From the NCBI GenBank assembly GCA_004154925.1, contig QJNS01000121.1, positions 124,001 through 188,000 on the forward strand: a stretch of 64,000 nucleotides of DNA, written 5' to 3'. Of this stretch, positions 59,578 to 64,000 are shown in pieces. This DNA comes from Monosporascus cannonballus (taxonomy: Eukaryota; Ascomycota; Sordariomycetes; Xylariales). Below the pieces are notes generated by a model. It saw nothing but the letters and a program-made list of their open reading frames with translations. It did no database searches and was not told where the DNA came from. A program made the position numbers and the translations under genes. Position 1 is the stretch's first letter. The number at the start of each line of letters is the position of its first letter.

Positions 59578-61513
59578 GAGTTGAGCCTGCTTCAACTACC
59601 CTACATACAATGGGCCGTCGAGTACTTGAAAAGGTTGATCTTCAAAAATTTGGATTTGGGCACGGTTCTCACCGCATGCCCTAGGCGAGCGCCAAGGTTC
59701 TTGTGTGCCACCGAATTACCGCGCTTGCGTCTACCTTGTCATGCACCCAAGTTTGTTGGCATGTAAATCCCCGCTCCAACCTAGGTAGGTAACATATATA
59801 TACATAGTACATATACATATATATATATATATACAGATGGAGATGGAATATTCACCCATGTGACTGGATGCAAGACGAAGCGCCTGCGGAAATGCCCAGG
59901 CGAGTCCCCTTCAACGAATGATCCATCCAACTCCGATAGGTTACATGCCTATCCATTCCATCATCATGCAGGCAAAGTAACCGCCTCGACCACGCTGTTA
60001 CACTTACCTAGGCAAAACCTCCTGAATGCGACTCGGCATCCGCATGGCTGTAGTGATGACGGAGCCGTGAATAGCTATGTGATTTATTGCACGGATGGTA
60101 TGTAGGTAATTAATATATAATAGCTCGGGTTACTCATTATCTACAAAGCGTACAAAGTAAATGCTTGCTTTCATCATGGCGGATATATGTGCATACCTAG
60201 GCACCTACAGGTGATGATTACAACACCTACGGAGCGCTGCTAGTGAAGAATGGCTACCTGCCAGCCTACCTATCAAGCTGCTACCACCTAAGCTAAATAT
60301 GGTAGCTTACAAGTGGTATCGAGACCAGTTGATTGTGGGCTTTTGCTTTCCCTACCCCGAACGGCGTCGTGGGTTCTGTCTCCCCCACTTTTGTACCTCT
60401 GGGCAGCATATTCCAAGAACACCAGACAAAATCGCCTTGTCATGCTTCGGTCCTATATCATCTGATGAGCGATTACATGTCCATTCATGTCCATTGCATC
60501 TCCAATAAACGCGGCTCCGTAACCATGACTCCTCAGGGCCCTCTTTTCTCGTTCTGATAATCAGCATTAGTGCGAGTTAGTGTGTGTCTCTATATCATGG
60601 CGGTGCGGCACATGACCCTTTCTATGTGATGTTGGGTTCTCCTCGACCGCTTGGCTGCTAGGATCAGCGGCAACAATGGCTGAGAGTTATCAGGCCATTA
60701 TACGGGTCATGGAGGCCAGTGAGCCGCCTGACAAGTGAGACTGACGTCACATCGGATTGCTCCTCTGTGGGATACCGCCCTAGCCGCGGCATTGCTGGCA
60801 AATGTTGGTGTTATCTCTTCTCAAGGCTGCTCTCCGTCTCTGGCCCCCCGCGCCCTCGCTCCATATAAAGAACGGCGGGCTGTTTCAGGGAGAAGAGAGG
60901 TCCTCCGTCGTATGTGCATTGAGTTTTTGCGCCTCCCTGTCATCGGCCGTCCCTTTTTGACTAGACCCCGTCGTAACCCGGCCTAGCCTCTTCTTCCGTT
61001 ATATAGTTATCCCTGAGGGTGGGTCCAACTCACTTCAAAGTTGTTATCTACCTTGATGCTATCTATATAAGGGCCCTCTCAGCAATACCCACCGCCTCTG
61101 TCAACTACCCCGTGGGGATCTTAGCCAACCCCCAATCACCTACGGGCCTACATGTAGGTACTCTTAACATGACTATCCAAGTGCTTATAATACTTTTATG
61201 AATAACGCCTTTCTGGGAGTTGCTACCGCGGTTTACATACCTGCCTGCCGTTGGGTGTATACCCGTAGGGGACCCCCTTGGTGTGTCCCTCTTCAGGAAC
61301 GGAACGACCTTGTTGGTTCGCTCGTGTTTCTTTTCGCAACCTACCTGAAATACCGGTGGGCAGCATTTCTAACCAGCCGGTTCTCCTAGGGTCGCTACCC
61401 GTTGTTAATATTACTCGCATTTTTATCGGTGCATGAATGCGCTGCATAACATTGTCTAGCTTGGATCGCTCGATAGCTTGGCAGACGAGCACTGCAGGAG
61501 AGGGAGGCAAAGT
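59578..61513. promoter_or_regulatory. Divergent intergenic region between ELP6 and the MFS transporter
   Basis: 1.9 kb without a convincing gene. It holds a TA-rich simple repeat (59787-59834) and many TAGGTA/TACCTA words (59783, 60009, 60102, 60196-60232, 60262, 61149-61160). Around 60820-61110 several TATATA-like or CT-rich stretches (tccatataaag at 60860, ttatatagttatccctg at 61000) could be promoter parts. Short ORFs here (59581-59766, 60299-60557, 60735-60986) show no family. Confidence 0.45.
59787..59834. repeat. TA-rich simple repeat
   Basis: Alternating ta/ca run ending in about nine TA units upstream of ELP6. Confidence 0.8.
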
Positions 61514-64000
61514 ATGGCGGCAAGCGACAGCCAGGTGCCCCGGCGCACGTGGTTATTCTCTGCCAGAAAATCAGCCCGGCACGAGGACCCTAGCGGCACT
61601 GAGAAGAAGAAGCAGCCGAGATGGAATATGGGCATGCTAAACGACAAGGAGACTATCGAAGTTCCAGGTACAGCCACCCCTCATTTTGCACCCACCTGGC
61701 CCGGCGTCCCCTTTTGGTAACACATATTGCAGGCTCAGTACTGCTTATTGCTGAGGACCGGAATGAACCACTTGGCCTCCGGAACGCCCCGGCGAGGACT
61801 TCACACTCGTCTCTCCCTACCGGACTGCCCTATGAGGAGCAGCAACAGCGTTCGCGTCCTGCAACTGCCCCTAAAGATGAGAAGAAGAAGACCAAAGACG
61901 GTCAAATCATTCTTGAACCTCAACCGGACGACTCGCATAACGACCCGCTGAACTGGCCGGCTTGGCGCAGGGACTTGGCACTTCTGTCGTTGGGACTCTA
62001 CTGCAGTAAGGAAAGCCCGTATCATTTAGCATATAGAACCGCACTCCCTTCCCTTCTTAGATTTGGCCTTCTTCATAGAGAGCATCCGCTTGGCTACGAC
62101 AAAGAAGGGTGTGTCTAATTTGTTGGACACCCCCTTGAGGCAGGATTGCCTCTATTCGAGGTTGCAAGAACTGATAAGATCCATTTACGAATCAATCCTT
62201 TACTAACCGTAGTCGCATAGTGGTCGGAGGGGGGATCACGCCAATAATAGCCGCAGGCTTTTCAGATGTCGCTCAAGGTACAATTATCTCGATGGCCCCG
62301 CCGTGGTTCTCTGCTAAGTCATCTCTCAGATTATGGCATCGACGTTGAAGATGTGGCGCTTACGACAGGCTTGTATATGATGGGACTGGGTATTGGCTGC
62401 GTCGTATTCTCTCCTACCGCTATCCTCTACGGAAAACGTCCGGTTTATCTTTTCAGCGCTGTGCTGTTCGTTTTGTCGGCAGTTTGGTGTGCTTTATCAC
62501 CCAACTTCACCTCTCTGATACTGGCGAGAATCTTCCAGGGAATCGCTGTTAGTCCGGTGGAGTGCCTCCCGTCGGCCACGATTGCCGAAATCTTCTTTCT
62601 ACACGAGAGAGCGTACCGTATCGGTGTCTATACATTGCTCCTGCTCGGGGGTAAGAATCTAGTTCCCCTCGTCAGCGCCGTAATCATCGAGGGTCTCTCA
62701 TGGCGTTGGGTATTCTGGTAAGTTGTTGACAGACCCTTGGTAAACGAGGCGAGGGGCGTTAGTTCGGCTCACAAACATACGTCTAGGATCGTTGCCATGG
62801 TAATTGTCTTCTGCGGTGTTCTATTATATATCTTCGTTCCGGAGACGTTCTGGGATCGGACCCCAGTCCCAAGGTCGCGCCGGCACCCCAGGCGGCCAGG
62901 CATTTTCACCAGGAGATCTGCGTCCGGACAAAGCGTACCGAGGCTGGCTCACGCTGCTAAGGAACCTACCCCCGCTGATACCACGCGAGTATCGCACCCC
63001 ACAGTCGAGAAGAGTGCCAAGGACTTCCAAGAGGGGGCTGCTCAATCACCGACATCGCCTATTCGACACAAAAATGTTCATGTAGGGTTTGTGCCTGATG
63101 TTAGATCGGACTCAGCTACCACGGCTGGACAAGCTGGGGACAGTCCATTGCCACTCGTGATGGGATTGAACGGAGACGAGAAGACCACCCTGGCGCGGTC
63201 TCTAGAACATGAGACGAACCAATCCGCGGAGCCCCGCTCGCCCAGCGTGCATTCCGGATCGCGCACCGATCGTCACGTCTCTCTTAGCAATCCCGTGTCA
63301 CGAAGGGGATCCGTGACGCTCGAGAAACCTTTGGCCCAGGCGTCGGAGATGCACAACTCCGATTTAGGACAGACTTTGCGTGACCATTTCCGGGATCCGG
63401 AAGCGGGGCTGCCTCGGCATGCTCATGATATGTTGAGCGACACGGAAAGCGAGAAGATGTCCACCTCGAACATGGCCGGGACGACAAAGGGTCAGCTATA
63501 TACCCATGCATTACGACAGGCGCCGCCGAAGTCCTTTTCGCAACAGCTTAAGATCTATCATGGGCGGCTGAGCCAGGACAAATGGTGGAAAGTGGCGATT
63601 AGGCCATTTATTTTGTTTTCGTATCCCGCTGTCCTCTGGTCGTCAGCCATCTACGCGTGCTCGGTGGGATGGCTGATTGTCATCTCCGAGTCTGTCGCGC
63701 TTATTTACCGTGAAGGGACCTACCACTTCAATGCTCTGCAGACGGGCCTTGTCTACATATCGCCGTTCGTCGGCGGCGTTCTTGGCACGGCTGTAGCTGG
63801 AAAGGTTAGCGATGTCATCGTCAGGGCGATGGCTCGCCGAAATGGTGGGCTGTATGAACCCGAGTTCCGACTGGTCATGGCGGCCCCGATCGCCATCACG
63901 ACGGTCATCGGGCTCATGGGATTTGGCTGGTCGGCAGACGTCGGCAACCCCTGGATTGTTCCGACTCTCTTCTTCGGAGTGGTCTCTTTCGGTTGCTCGC
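61514..64000 (+). CDS. MFS transporter (large fungal DHA-like type), cut by the window end
   Basis: Major-facilitator drug/small-molecule carrier; substrate not deducible. Exons: 61514-61667, 61733-62005, 62221-62277, 62330-62717, 62787 to beyond 64000; 695 residues are encoded before the edge. The N-terminal about 145 residues are cytosolic and charged (MGMLNDKETIEVPGSVLLIA, LGLRNAPARTSHSSLP, LEPQPDDSHNDPLNWPAWRR). Helices begin with DLALLSLGLY. Motifs: TTGLYMMGLGIGCVVFSPTA then YGKRPVYL (motif A region), ARIFQGIAVSPVECLPSATI, and SWRWVFW then VPETFWDRTP. A long polar loop of about 210 residues separates the two halves, followed by LFSYPAVLWSSAIY-like and LQTGLVYISPFVGGVLGTAV helices. Intron borders are GT-AG throughout (64, 215, 52 and 69 bp). 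The last few helices lie outside the window. Confidence 0.88.

Noticed and set aside
46344..64000. A secondary-metabolite or nutrient-use gene cluster
   Set aside because: Three transporters occur near each other but are separated by housekeeping genes (ATG3, RPL37, ELP6); no biosynthetic enzyme or pathway-specific regulator is present.

Overview
This is nuclear DNA of a filamentous ascomycete (Pezizomycotina; Sordariomycete-like by general feel only, not proven). The evidence is short introns with GT-AG borders and CTAAC-type branch sites, fungal forms of ATG3, ELP6, AzgA and ribosomal protein L37, and a two-speed layout: about 43.4 kb of extremely AT-rich, gene-free sequence followed by about 20.6 kb of balanced-GC gene-bearing sequence. 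The AT-rich part carries the marks of repeat-induced point mutation (RIP): transposons whose coding frames are full of stops made by C-to-T and G-to-A changes, with CpA and TpG visibly scarce while CpG survives.

AT-rich block (1-43407). It is mostly transposon wreckage. A chromodomain-type Gypsy (chromovirus) family is seen three times: cut by the left window edge (minus strand, 1-2427), nearly complete on the minus strand (27836-34572), and complete on the plus strand (36649-43372, with two 374/375-bp LTRs and a 5-bp target duplication). The last copy sits inside a Tc1/mariner-like DNA transposon (35172-43407) with 28-bp inverted termini and a decayed DD34E-type transposase. A different Gypsy pol remnant lies at about 6840-10450. 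Two tiny LTR elements of about 477 bp (TRIM type, each with LTR pair and 5-bp target duplication) lie at 22190-22666 and 22832-23309. Smaller repeats include an ATTT microsatellite, a 37-bp tandem repeat, an inverted repeat pair and a dispersed 250-bp repeat. I see no intact gene there.

Gene block (43408-64000). After a stretch that looks like a decayed gene next to the transposons (about 43620-45570), there are six genes: a nine-exon MFS sugar/lactose-permease-like transporter (+, 46344-49059), a five-exon AzgA-type purine permease (+, 52347-54463), ATG3 (-, 55022-56255), RPL37 (+, 57666-58277), ELP6 (-, 58632-59577) and a large MFS transporter running off the right edge (+, 61514-64000). 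All five complete gene models give an uninterrupted frame across every exon join, with total coding lengths divisible by three (516, 580, 344, 90 and 289 residues).

The genes do not form a pathway or a biosynthetic cluster: three are housekeeping (autophagy conjugation, ribosome, tRNA-modifying Elongator) and three are membrane transporters. I found no new enzymatic or defence system. The most interesting points are the nested, precisely bounded transposons at the compartment border, mutation gradients within the LTRs of both Gypsy elements, the pair of TRIM elements, a probable 10-bp microexon and a GC-AG intron in the sugar transporter.
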